Positions 42,871-52,445 of a DNA stretch of 64,000 nucleotides are shown in pieces; within the stretch, counting starts at the first letter, position 1; each line of letters opens with the position of its first letter. The stretch comes from Streptomyces sp. ITFR-16 (GTDB taxonomy: Bacteria; Actinomycetota; Actinomycetes; Streptomycetales; Streptomycetaceae). Below the pieces are notes generated by a model. The model made no database searches. It had not been told where the DNA came from and saw nothing but the letters and a program-made list of their open reading frames with translations. The DNA lies in contig NZ_CP134609.1 of assembly GCF_031844705.1 (NCBI RefSeq), positions 5,332,001 through 5,396,000 on the forward strand. Direction: 5' to 3'. The position numbers and the translations under genes are program-made.

Positions 42871-44753
42871 CTGCCGTCACTGACAAGGGTCCGGGCCGCA
42901 GCCGGGGCAGGAACCGCCGGCCGGAGGCGGCCGCCGCCCCCGGCACGGGCTCCGCACCGGAGACGCCCGGCACGGGCTGGGACGACGGGCTCATCGCCCG
43001 CCGGGCCTCGGCCGCCGCCGAGGACGGCGCGCCCGAAGCGGTCCCGGAGGCGCTTGCGGAGGACGACGTACGGCCCCAGGTGGAGGCGTACGCCACCGAC
43101 AGCCCCCTCGTGCCGCGCCTGGACGCCCTGCGCGAACTCGTCGGACTCTCCCGGGCCCGGCTCGACCGGAGCGCGCTCGCCGAGGCGGGCCGGGTGCTCG
43201 ACGAGGCCGCCGCCCGGCAGCGGCTCTCCTCCCGGCACACCGTCGTCGCCATCGCGGGAGCCAGCGGCAGCGGCAAGTCCGCCCTCTTCAACGCCCTCGC
43301 CGGCGCCCAGATCTCCGAGACCGGGCTCCGCAGGCCCACCACCGCGGCGCCGATCGCCTGCTCCTGGACGGACGGGGCCGCCGGTCTGCTGGACCGGCTG
43401 GCCGTGCCCGGCCGGCTCAGGCGCCGGCCGGGGACCGGCGGCACGGCGGCCGACGAGGCGCTCCAGGGCCTCGTCCTGGTCGACCTGCCCGACCACGACT
43501 CGGCGGCGCGCGGCCACCGCGACCAGGTGGACCGGGTGCTGGCGCTGGTCGACGCGGTGATCTGGGTGGTGGACCCGGAGAAGTACGCGGACGCCGCCCT
43601 GCACGAGCGCTATCTGCGGCCCCTCGCCGGACACGCGGAAGTCACCTTCGTCGTCCTCAACCAGATCGACCGGCTGCCCGGCGACGCGGCCGACCAGGTC
43701 CTGGACGACCTGCGCCGGCTGCTCGACGAGGACGGCATGGCCCTCGGCGAGCACGGCGAACCCGGCGCGACCGTCCTGCCGCTGTCCGCCCTCACCGGTG
43801 AGGGCGTCGGCGAACTGCGGGAACTGCTCGGCCGGTTCGTCCAGGACCGCACGGCGGCCACCCGCCGGCTCTCCGCCGATGTGGACGCCGCGGCGGCCAG
43901 GCTCCGCCCGGTGTACGTCGCCGAGGGGCGGCCGGGACTGGGGGAGCGGGCCCGAGAGGAGTTCGCCGACCGGCTGGCGGAGGCCGTGGGAGCGGCCGCC
44001 GCGGGCCAGGCCGCCGAACGGGAGTGGCGCCGCAACGCCGGACGGGCCTGCGGCACCCCGTGGCTGCGCCTCTGGCGCTGGTACGAGTCCACGCGGCAGC
44101 CGGGCAGCCTGGACCGTACGGCGCTCGCCGCGCCCCCCGAGGAACACCTCACCGCGCGCCAACGCGTCGAACAGGCCGTGCGCACGGTCGCGGACGACGC
44201 CGCCGACGGACTGCCCGGCCCCTGGGCCCAGGCGGTGCGCGAGGCGGCGGTGCACGGAGCGGAGGGCCTGCCCGAGGCGCTGGACGAACTGTCCGGCCGG
44301 GCCGGGGCGACGGAGAACCGGGGCGCGGAACCGGCCGCCGGTGAGCCCGGACCCGCCGACGGGGGAGCCTCCGGCGCGCGCACGAAGCCGCCGCGCCCCG
44401 CCTGGTGGCCGGCGGCCGTGCTCGCCCAGGTGGCGATGACCCTGCTGCAGATCTTCGGCGGTCTCTGGCTGGCCGGCCAGATCATCGGCGTACTGGAGCC
44501 GGGACTGCTGACGCCCGCGCTGGTGATGCTGGCGGGGATCATCGGCGGACCGCTGGTCGAGTGGTCCTGCGCGGCGGCGGCCCGGGGGCCCGCGCGGCGG
44601 TACGGCCAGGAGGCCGAGCGCCGGCTGCGCGAGGCGGCGGCGGCCTGCGGGCGGGCCCGGGTGCTCGACCCGGTGGCGGCCGAGCTGGTGCGCTACCGCG
44701 AGGTGCGCGAGCGGTATGTGGCGGTGACGGAGTTTTCCACAACAGGCCGTTAG
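42867..44753 (+). CDS. Membrane-anchored dynamin-like/YfjP-type GTPase, second of a pair
   Basis: A 628-residue GTPase. After a 100-residue acidic/Pro-rich N-terminus, the P-loop is AIAGASGSGKSALFNALAG (about 130), switch T in RRPTTAAPIACSW, G3 LVLVDLPDHDSAARGH, and G4 VVLNQIDRLPGD. The C-terminus holds two hydrophobic helices (about 515-565: VLAQVAMTLLQIFGGLWLAG and LTPALVMLAGIIGGPLVEWS) that would form a hairpin in the membrane, then a helical tail. With the soluble first GTPase it could make a two-component membrane-remodelling pair. It is 104 bases upstream of ssbB. Confidence 0.83.
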   Translation: MTAVTDKGPGRSRGRNRRPEAAAAPGTGSAPETPGTGWDDGLIARRASAAAEDGAPEAVPEALAEDDVRPQVEAYATDSPLVPRLDALRELVGLSRARLDRSALAEAGRVLDEAAARQRLSSRHTVVAIAGASGSGKSALFNALAGAQISETGLRRPTTAAPIACSWTDGAAGLLDRLAVPGRLRRRPGTGGTAADEALQGLVLVDLPDHDSAARGHRDQVDRVLALVDAVIWVVDPEKYADAALHERYLRPLAGHAEVTFVVLNQIDRLPGDAADQVLDDLRRLLDEDGMALGEHGEPGATVLPLSALTGEGVGELRELLGRFVQDRTAATRRLSADVDAAAARLRPVYVAEGRPGLGERAREEFADRLAEAVGAAAAGQAAEREWRRNAGRACGTPWLRLWRWYESTRQPGSLDRTALAAPPEEHLTARQRVEQAVRTVADDAADGLPGPWAQAVREAAVHGAEGLPEALDELSGRAGATENRGAEPAAGEPGPADGGASGARTKPPRPAWWPAAVLAQVAMTLLQIFGGLWLAGQIIGVLEPGLLTPALVMLAGIIGGPLVEWSCAAAARGPARRYGQEAERRLREAAAACGRARVLDPVAAELVRYREVRERYVAVTEFSTTGR

Positions 44754-44857
44754 TCCACAGGCTCCGGCAGGAATTCCGCCTCTCCTTCAGCATGGGACCA
44801 GTGACCGGGCGCAACAGCGCGATCACTGAATGTCCGGGCCGAAGGGGAGGCGAATTC

Positions 44858-45418
44858 ATGAACGAGACCTTGGTGACGCTGGTGGGCAACGCGGCGACCG
44901 GTGTGGAATTCCGGGAGACCGCGGCCGGGGGAATGGCCCGGTTCCGTTTCGCGGTGACACCGCGCCGCTGGGACCGGACCAAGGAGCTCTGGACCGACGG
45001 GCACACCAGCTTCTACACGGTATGGGCCTGGCGCACGCTCGCGGCGAATCTGACGGGTTCCGTTTCCGTGGGCGAACCCCTGGTGGTGCACGGCAGGTTG
45101 AAGGTGCGCGAGGAGGAACGGGAGGGGCAGCGGCGGACATTCGTGGACATCGAGGCGGTGGCCGTGGGCCATGACCTGACACGCGGGACGTCGGCGTTCC
45201 GGCGGGTGGTCAGGGGTGAGCCGGGGCTGACGTCTCTCAGGGAGGGTCCGGCGGAGTCCGGGCCCGACCTCTGGGCGGTACGGAAGGAGGGGGCGCCCGA
45301 GGAGCGGGAGGGGGAGCCGGAGGCCGTCGAGCAGGCCCCCGAGCGCCGGGGGCGTCCGGCGGCGCGGCGCCGGACGGCGCGTCAGAAGGCCGATGCCGAG
45401 CCGGTGCCGGTGTCATGA
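44858..45418 (+). CDS. ssbB: Single-stranded DNA-binding protein, SsbB type
   Basis: A 186-residue protein. The N-terminal OB fold (residues 1-105) is standard SSB: TLVGNAATGVEFRETAAGG, ARFRFAVTPRRWDR, SFYTVWAWRTLAANLTGSV and VGEPLVVHGRLKVREEERE. The C-terminal part is Glu/Pro/Arg-rich and ends in PVPVS. It lacks the acidic D-D-x-P-F tip that recruits repair proteins, which marks it as the SsbB paralogue rather than the essential SSB. In S. coelicolor SsbB acts in chromosome segregation during sporulation. ATG 44858 has GGGGAGG 8 bases upstream. Its position behind the GTPase pair links DNA segregation with septation. Confidence 0.9.
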   Translation: MNETLVTLVGNAATGVEFRETAAGGMARFRFAVTPRRWDRTKELWTDGHTSFYTVWAWRTLAANLTGSVSVGEPLVVHGRLKVREEEREGQRRTFVDIEAVAVGHDLTRGTSAFRRVVRGEPGLTSLREGPAESGPDLWAVRKEGAPEEREGEPEAVEQAPERRGRPAARRRTARQKADAEPVPVS

Positions 45419-45631
45419 CCTACCACGCCGGAGGGCCGGGCCGTCATCCGCCGCGCGGACGTTACCCGGGATAACGATTCCGATTCGGAATGGTTGTCCG
45501 ACGGTATGACGGGGGACTGTGCTTCGCTCCGTCCTTAGGATTTCCCAGTACTCACAGGGCACTTGAGTCGACTGGCGGGACATTCCCCACACGCGCACCG
45601 GGCGCGAGGGTCTCGCCCGGAGGGGAATTCT

Positions 45632-47074
45632 GTGTTTTCTGCTTCTTCAGCGACCGCTTCGTCAGCCACGGCGGCGGCCGGCCCCCGACAGAGACGGGGC
45701 ATAGCCCGCCTGGCCGCCTCGGTGGTGGCGTCCGGTCTGGTGATGGCCGGGGCGCTGGTCGGCGCGGGCGGTGCGGTGGCCGACGAGGCGCCCGCGCACC
45801 AGGGCGGGGCGACCGCGGTCCTGGACGGGCTGAAGACGTACGACACCGCCGTGCTCCACACGGACGGCAAGGACCAGAAGCTGCCCGCGGGCCTCTTCGA
45901 GATGACCGTCGACGGCGGCGGCAAGCTCAAGACGTACTGCATCGACATCCACAACCCCACCCAGGACCAGGCGAAGTACCTGGAGACCCCCTGGAACCAG
46001 ACCTCGCTGGGCGCCAACAGGAACGCCGGCCGGATCCGCTGGATCCTGGAGCACTCCTACCCCCAGGTCGACGACCTGTCGGCCCTCGCCGAGAAGGCCG
46101 GCACCGGGCCGCTCACCGAGAAGACCGCGGCGGCCGGCACCCAGGTGGCCATCTGGCGCTACTCGGACGACGCCGACGTCGACGCCTCCGACGCCCAGGC
46201 CCAGAAGCTCGCCGCCTGGCTGGAGAAGAGCGCCACCGACACCGCCGAGCCCAAGGCGTCCCTGGCGCTGGACCCGGCCGTGGTGTCCGGCCCGTCCGGC
46301 TCGCGGCTCGGCCCGGTCACCGTCCGCACCAACGCCGGACAGGTCTCGGTGACCCCGCCCGCCGACTCCGCCAGCGGCATCGCGATCACCGACAAGAAGG
46401 GCAAGCCCGTCACCACGGCGGCCGACGGGGCCCAGCTCTACTTCGACGTGCCCAAGGGCGCCGCCGACGGCTCCGCCGCCCTGACGGTCCAGGCGACCAC
46501 CTCGGTCCCGGTCGGCCGTGCCTTCGCCGGTGTCACCCGGAGCCAGACCCAGATCCTGGCCGGCTCCAGCGAGTCCACGGTCTCCGCGAGCGCCACCGCG
46601 ACCTGGGCGGGCAAGGGCGCGATCCCGGCCGCCACCGCGAAGAAGAACTGCGGCAAGGGCGGCGTCGACATCACCCTCGGCAACGAGGGCGACGCGGCAT
46701 ACACCTTCGAACTGGCCGGAGCGGAGCACACGGTCGAGGCCGGCAAGTCCGTGACCGTGACCGTCCCGGTCGCCGAGGACCAGGCGTACGACGTCACCGT
46801 CACCGGCCCCGGCGGGTTCAGCCGGACGTTCAAGGGCGTGCTGGACTGCCGGACGACGGGCACCGCCACGGGCGGCCTCGACACCCAGACCGTCGACCAG
46901 CCCAACACGACCACGGCCACGGCCGGCGGCAGCACGACCGGAGCCAACCTCGCCGAGACGGGCAGCTCGAACGCCACCCCGGTCATCGCCGGCATCGCGA
47001 TCGCCCTGGTCGTGATCGGCGGCGGCGCGGTCTTCCTCCTCCGCCGCCGCAAGGGCCAGTCCCCGGCCGAGTAA
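45632..47074 (+). CDS. Cell-wall-anchored thioester-domain surface protein (LAETG sortase substrate)
   Basis: A 480-residue exported protein. A long signal peptide ends near GGAVADEAP (about 50). The thioester (TQXA) domain spans about 75-200: Cys103 in LKTYCIDIHNP and Gln171 in GTQVAIWRYSDD are placed to form the internal Cys-Gln thioester used for covalent attachment to surfaces. Beta-rich domains follow, then a Thr/Gly linker. The C-terminus is LAETG (from residue 440), a hydrophobic helix and RRRKGQSPAE, a class E sortase signal. GTG 45632 is preferred because AGGGG lies 6 bases upstream. Two Cys (KKNCGKG, LDCRTTG) may form a disulphide. Confidence 0.92.
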   Translation: MFSASSATASSATAAAGPRQRRGIARLAASVVASGLVMAGALVGAGGAVADEAPAHQGGATAVLDGLKTYDTAVLHTDGKDQKLPAGLFEMTVDGGGKLKTYCIDIHNPTQDQAKYLETPWNQTSLGANRNAGRIRWILEHSYPQVDDLSALAEKAGTGPLTEKTAAAGTQVAIWRYSDDADVDASDAQAQKLAAWLEKSATDTAEPKASLALDPAVVSGPSGSRLGPVTVRTNAGQVSVTPPADSASGIAITDKKGKPVTTAADGAQLYFDVPKGAADGSAALTVQATTSVPVGRAFAGVTRSQTQILAGSSESTVSASATATWAGKGAIPAATAKKNCGKGGVDITLGNEGDAAYTFELAGAEHTVEAGKSVTVTVPVAEDQAYDVTVTGPGGFSRTFKGVLDCRTTGTATGGLDTQTVDQPNTTTATAGGSTTGANLAETGSSNATPVIAGIAIALVVIGGGAVFLLRRRKGQSPAE

Positions 47075-47119
47075 CCCCCTGAACGACGAGCACGGGCACA
47101 CCCGCACCGCGTGCCGACG

Positions 47120-47154
47120 ACGACCCCGGTATGGCTTCGGCTTGCCGGGGTCGT
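47120..47154 (+). terminator. Terminator after the surface protein gene
   Basis: ACGACCCCGG (47120-47129) and CCGGGGTCGT (47145-47154) form an exact 10-base stem; the loop can extend it with GGC-TTCG-GCT pairing. It lies 46 bases after the stop and is followed by TGC. Confidence 0.85.
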
Positions 47155-47241
47155 TGCATGTCGCGCATCGGACTGGGCGTCGTCCGGGGTGGGCGTATGT
47201 CCGGCCCCTCATCAACTGCTTCCCTCTGATGAGGGGCCGGG

Positions 47242-47868
47242 TCAGGCGGCCTGGGGCGTGTGCGGGGCCCCTGCGGGGAGAGGCGCGAACGGTCGGGGGC
47301 CGATCCCTGCCTGCCGGCCGGTGACGGCCTCGAGGGCGATATCGGTGCGCATCACGCCGCGCATCCTTTCCCATCGATCCCAGAGTCGGGCGAAGTCCGC
47401 CCTGATGCCGTCGAAGGACCCGTCCGGGTCAGGATTCCCTTCCTCCAGGCACATGATCCGCCGATAGACCTCGGACAGCGCGGCAGTCATTTCGTCCAAC
47501 TCGACAAGAACCGCTGCGGACGCGATCAGCTGCGCTTCGGCGAACACTGAGTGGTGATCGCTTCGAGCCTCTTCGACCAGTTCTCGTGCGTCCGGCGTGA
47601 CAGCTCCCTTGTGCACAGTCCAAAGGAAGTTCACAAGATGGGTTCGGTAGCGCCGGAAGGAAGCGTTGACCTGCATGTAGCTGTCGCGGCGACGGTTCAG
47701 CTCCGCTACCTCCTGCTCGCGCCGCCACTGAGTGTCGGCCAACTGCTGCTGGCGCTGGAATTGTTCTGTTTGAACACGTCCTAGAAGGCGTTGCGACAGG
47801 ACCGAGGCCACGAGCGTGCCCGTGACACCAACCACTGCGGCCGCCAACCCGATGAGTGCGTTTCCCAT
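47242..47868 (-). CDS. Membrane-anchored coiled-coil protein of unknown function
   Basis: A 208-residue protein. One N-terminal helix (LIGLAAAVVGVTGTLVASVL) anchors it, followed by a Gln/Arg/Glu-rich coiled coil (about 30-70) and a helical C-terminal domain with RRRDSYMQVNASFRRYRTHL and FDGIRADFARLWDRWERM. No family is recognised. ATG 47868 is chosen because GGGGG lies 4 bases upstream; an ATG at 47898 has no such site. Codon bias is weaker than in the neighbours (for example TTG, AGC and CTT are frequent), which suggests an acquired gene. Confidence 0.6.
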   Translation of the reverse strand: MGNALIGLAAAVVGVTGTLVASVLSQRLLGRVQTEQFQRQQQLADTQWRREQEVAELNRRRDSYMQVNASFRRYRTHLVNFLWTVHKGAVTPDARELVEEARSDHHSVFAEAQLIASAAVLVELDEMTAALSEVYRRIMCLEEGNPDPDGSFDGIRADFARLWDRWERMRGVMRTDIALEAVTGRQAGIGPRPFAPLPAGAPHTPQAA

Positions 47869-48013
47869 TGAACCCCCGAGTGACTGAGAGAAACCCATCG
47901 GTCACATTCTGCCTCCGGGACATGGTGGATGGGGGGCCTCTCCGCGCTGCCTCCGGGAGCCGCTATGAGATTCCTGCTGGGCGGGACAGCGGGGTGGCTC
48001 GGACTGTCCGACC

Positions 48014-48487
48014 TCAGTCCCTCAGGTGCGGCCAGCCGTCCTTGTTGGAGAAGGTCTCGACGCAGTACCGGGTTGAGCGGTCCCACTCCCGGCCGGTGGC
48101 CAGCTCGTAGGCCTTGTCCGGTACGTAGAGCAGCCACTCGGCGTCGTAGTGGGTGGAGGCGTAGGGGGCGAACTTCCCGGAGTCGTAGAAGACGCTCTCC
48201 CAGACGGCTCGGCCGGCGGCGACCACGGCGCAACGCGTGTACAGGAATTGGTCGGCCGACATGGGGAACGGGTTTCCGTCGCCATCCGACAGGTCGACCA
48301 CCGGCAGGACACCGAATTTCTCCTGGTCCAGGCGGTAGAGAGCCTCGGCATGGCGTTCGGCGAAGCCCACGATGTCTGAGACCGGGCGGCGGCCCAGCTC
48401 CCCGGAGAGCCGCCGGCAGTTCGCCTCGTCTGCCTCACCGTTCAACGTGTCTATGAGTGCCCAGAAGTCGGCCCATGTCATTCTCAT
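48014..48487 (-). CDS. DUF4240 domain protein
   Basis: A 157-residue protein starting MRMTWADFWALIDTLNGEAD. The family pattern of an early W-x-x-F-W-x-L-I helix, then GFAERHAEALYRLDQ and YTRCAVVAAGRAVWESVFYD, fits DUF4240. A final DKAYELATGREWDR block follows. The family is common in actinomycetes and function is unknown; some members sit in contact-dependent or immunity loci, but no toxin gene is seen here. Divergent from ettA. Confidence 0.8.
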   Translation of the reverse strand: MRMTWADFWALIDTLNGEADEANCRRLSGELGRRPVSDIVGFAERHAEALYRLDQEKFGVLPVVDLSDGDGNPFPMSADQFLYTRCAVVAAGRAVWESVFYDSGKFAPYASTHYDAEWLLYVPDKAYELATGREWDRSTRYCVETFSNKDGWPHLRD

Positions 48488-48685
48488 GGGTGCAGAATGC
48501 CAGGTGGGAAAGCGGCTGTCTGTATCAGTAGTGACCGAGTGTTACAGGCGGTGACAGGTCGGCTGCGCCTGCGGCCCCTGAACCCCCAGGTCACGGCCAC
48601 CAGCCGATACGGGTTTCCGTCAAGAGGTGGCCGTCAGGCAAGATGGGGTGTATCTGCCCACTCATCGATTGCCGGACGGTTTCTC

Positions 48686-50350
<1,665 letters not shown>

Positions 50351-50355
50351 TCGTC

Positions 50356-50778
50356 TTGGCTCGTCATATCTACAGCTGCCCGCTGCGCTGGTCGGACATG
50401 GATGCCTTCGGCCACGTCAACAACGTGGTCTTCCTCCGCTACCTGGAGGAGGCGCGCATCGACTTCATGTTCCGGCTGGCGCCGGGGGACGGCTCGCCGT
50501 CCTTCGCGGGCGGTTCCGTCGTGGCGCGGCACGAGATCGACTACGTACGGCCCCTGGTCCACCGGCACGCGCCGGTGACCGTCGAGTCCTGGGTCACGAA
50601 GATAGGCGCCGCGTCGCTGACGATCGCCTACGAGATCAAGGACCCGGACCAGGTGTACGTACGGGCGTCGACCATCGTCGTGCCGTACGACCTGGCCGAG
50701 GAGCGCCCCCGGCGGATCTCCGCCGAGGAGCGGCTCTTCCTCCAGGAGTACCTGGCCGAGGAGCCCGCCGCGGCATGA
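50356..50778 (+). CDS. Hotdog-fold acyl-CoA thioesterase
   Basis: A 140-residue 4HBT-type thioesterase. The catalytic region is WSDMDAFGHVNNVVFLRYLE, with the conserved Asp, and ARIDFMFRL and EIDYVRPLVHRHAPVTVESW follow. It hydrolyses acyl-CoA of unknown chain type. The best start is TTG at 50356 (x-ARHIYSCPLRWSDM), as an ATG start would remove the first strand. It lies 5 bases after ettA and overlaps the next gene by ATGA, so the three genes form one operon. Confidence 0.9.
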   Translation: MARHIYSCPLRWSDMDAFGHVNNVVFLRYLEEARIDFMFRLAPGDGSPSFAGGSVVARHEIDYVRPLVHRHAPVTVESWVTKIGAASLTIAYEIKDPDQVYVRASTIVVPYDLAEERPRRISAEERLFLQEYLAEEPAAA

Positions 50779-51467
50779 CCGCACCCGTGCAGTCGCTGCA
50801 GTTCGCCGACGCGAGGGAGGCCGCGGATCTCGCGGCCTTCCTCGGGCGGCTGCTCCACTACGACCGGGCCGCGGCCGTCCGGCTGCAGGCCGGCGGCGGC
50901 GCGCTCGCCGTGTTCGGCCGGCCGCCCTCGTTCGACGTGCTGGCGATCCGGGCCGTGCGGATGGCGGACACCCACGACTTCGACGTCACCGTCTCGGCCG
51001 GTGAGCTGCTGGAGACGCTGGACCCCGAGGGATCCGCCGCGGGCTCGGGCGCCCTGCCCGCCCCGGTGACCGGCCCGCCCTGGACTGGGGTACTGCCCCC
51101 GCGAGGCGGCTGGCGGGAACGGCCCGGGCTGCCCGGCCCCGTCTCCCTGCGGGCGGCACTGACCGCCGCCGTCGCGGAGTTCCGGGCGCGCGACGAGGCA
51201 CTGCCCGAGGACCGGCGTACGCGCGCGGAGCGCGATCTCATCGGCCACGACATCTGGTCGCGGACCGTCGACACCACCGAGCTTCCGCTGCGCGCGGTGC
51301 ACGCCGCACAGGCGCTCGGCTTCCTGCGCGCCGCCCCTGACTTCCCCGTCGCGCTGCTGTCCGCCGGGGCGTGGCTGCGGCTGCGCACCCCGTTCGGCTC
51401 CATCGCGCTTCGCCGGGCAGGTGCGGCGGGAGGGCTGGGGGCGCTCGCCGTCTCCGTGGGCGGGTAA
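50775..51467 (+). CDS. Conserved-looking protein of unknown function, ettA operon
   Basis: A 230-residue soluble protein, Ala/Leu/Arg-rich. The first half is a small mixed fold with FLGRLLHYDRAAAVRLQA and LAVFGRPPSFDVLAIRAVRM. A Pro-rich linker holds GPPWTGVLPPRGGWRE. The C-terminal half is helical with ERDLIGHDIWSRTVDTTELP and VHAAQALGFLRA. I recognise no family or catalytic motif. It ends the ettA-thioesterase operon and is convergent with the ABC system that follows. Confidence 0.75.
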   Translation: MTAPVQSLQFADAREAADLAAFLGRLLHYDRAAAVRLQAGGGALAVFGRPPSFDVLAIRAVRMADTHDFDVTVSAGELLETLDPEGSAAGSGALPAPVTGPPWTGVLPPRGGWRERPGLPGPVSLRAALTAAVAEFRARDEALPEDRRTRAERDLIGHDIWSRTVDTTELPLRAVHAAQALGFLRAAPDFPVALLSAGAWLRLRTPFGSIALRRAGAAGGLGALAVSVGG

Positions 51468-51482
51468 GGCCCCTCGCGCCGG

Positions 51483-52445
51483 TTACTCCGGCTGGGGCGC
51501 GTCCGGCCAGACGCCGATGTGGTCCTGCTCCAGTTCCAGCATCACACGGTGCTCCATGCCCAGCGCCTCCGTGTAGTCCGCCGGCAGCTGGAGCCGGCCC
51601 GCGCGGTCGAGCATCGCGTACTCGCGCGCCACCTGGGACTCCTGGCCGGTCGCCGCGTCCACCTCCGTGCGGCGCAGCACCTCGAACGACGTACGGCCGT
51701 CCCGGATCGCGACCGTGCGGCTCACCTCGTCGGCCACCGCCTGGTCGTGCGTGACGATCACGATCGTCGTGCCCAGCTCCTCGTTGGCTCGGCGGAAGGC
51801 GGCGAAGACCTGCTCGCCGGTGGCGGAGTCCAGCTCACCGGTCGGCTCGTCGGCGAGCAGCACCGAGGGGTTGTTGGCGAGCGAGACGGCGATCGCCACC
51901 CGCTGCTGCTGGCCGCCCGACATCTGCTGCGGGCGCCGGTCGCGGCAGTCCTCGACCTCCAGCATCCGCAGCAGCGCGTCCGCGTGCGCGGCCCGGTCGC
52001 GGCTGCGGCCCCGGCCGCGCAACTGCATCGGCAGCGTGACGTTCTGAGCGGCTGTCAGGTAGGGGAGGAGATTGCGGGCGGTCTGCTGCCAGACGAATCC
52101 GACGACGTCCCGGCGGTAGCGGAGCCGTTCCTTCTGGCCCATGGACAGCAGATCGCAGCCCGCCACCTTCGCCGCCCCCGCCGTGGGCTCGTCCAGCCCG
52201 GCCAGGATGTTCATCAGGGTCGACTTGCCGCTGCCGGACGCGCCGACCAGCGCCAGCAACTCGCCTTCCGTGACCAACAGATCGAGCCCCTGGAGGGCCT
52301 GCACCTCCACCCCGTCCGTGGTGAAGACACGGACCAGCCGGTCGCAGGCGATCAGCGCGTCGTGCCCGTACGAAGGGCGGTCGCGGCGCGCGGCCGCCCG
52401 CTGTTCGAGCTCCGCCAGTGTGGAGTCGGTCGACTGCGTCGTCAT
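51483..52445 (-). CDS. ABC transporter ATP-binding protein (MacB/LolD type)
   Basis: A 320-residue ATPase. Walker A is ALVGASGSGKSTLMNILAGL, signature QQMSGGQQQRVAIAVSLANN, Walker B VLLADEPTGELDSATGEQ and the switch VIVTHDQAVADEV. These are typical of the MacB/LolD group that drives FtsX-type permeases. A C-terminal extension of about 70 residues (LDRAGRLQLPADYTEALGM) resembles an AbrB-like domain seen in some actinomycete members. It is the last gene of the operon, and its ATG overlaps the stop of the 923-residue permease. Confidence 0.92.
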   Translation of the reverse strand: MTTQSTDSTLAELEQRAAARRDRPSYGHDALIACDRLVRVFTTDGVEVQALQGLDLLVTEGELLALVGASGSGKSTLMNILAGLDEPTAGAAKVAGCDLLSMGQKERLRYRRDVVGFVWQQTARNLLPYLTAAQNVTLPMQLRGRGRSRDRAAHADALLRMLEVEDCRDRRPQQMSGGQQQRVAIAVSLANNPSVLLADEPTGELDSATGEQVFAAFRRANEELGTTIVIVTHDQAVADEVSRTVAIRDGRTSFEVLRRTEVDAATGQESQVAREYAMLDRAGRLQLPADYTEALGMEHRVMLELEQDHIGVWPDAPQPE

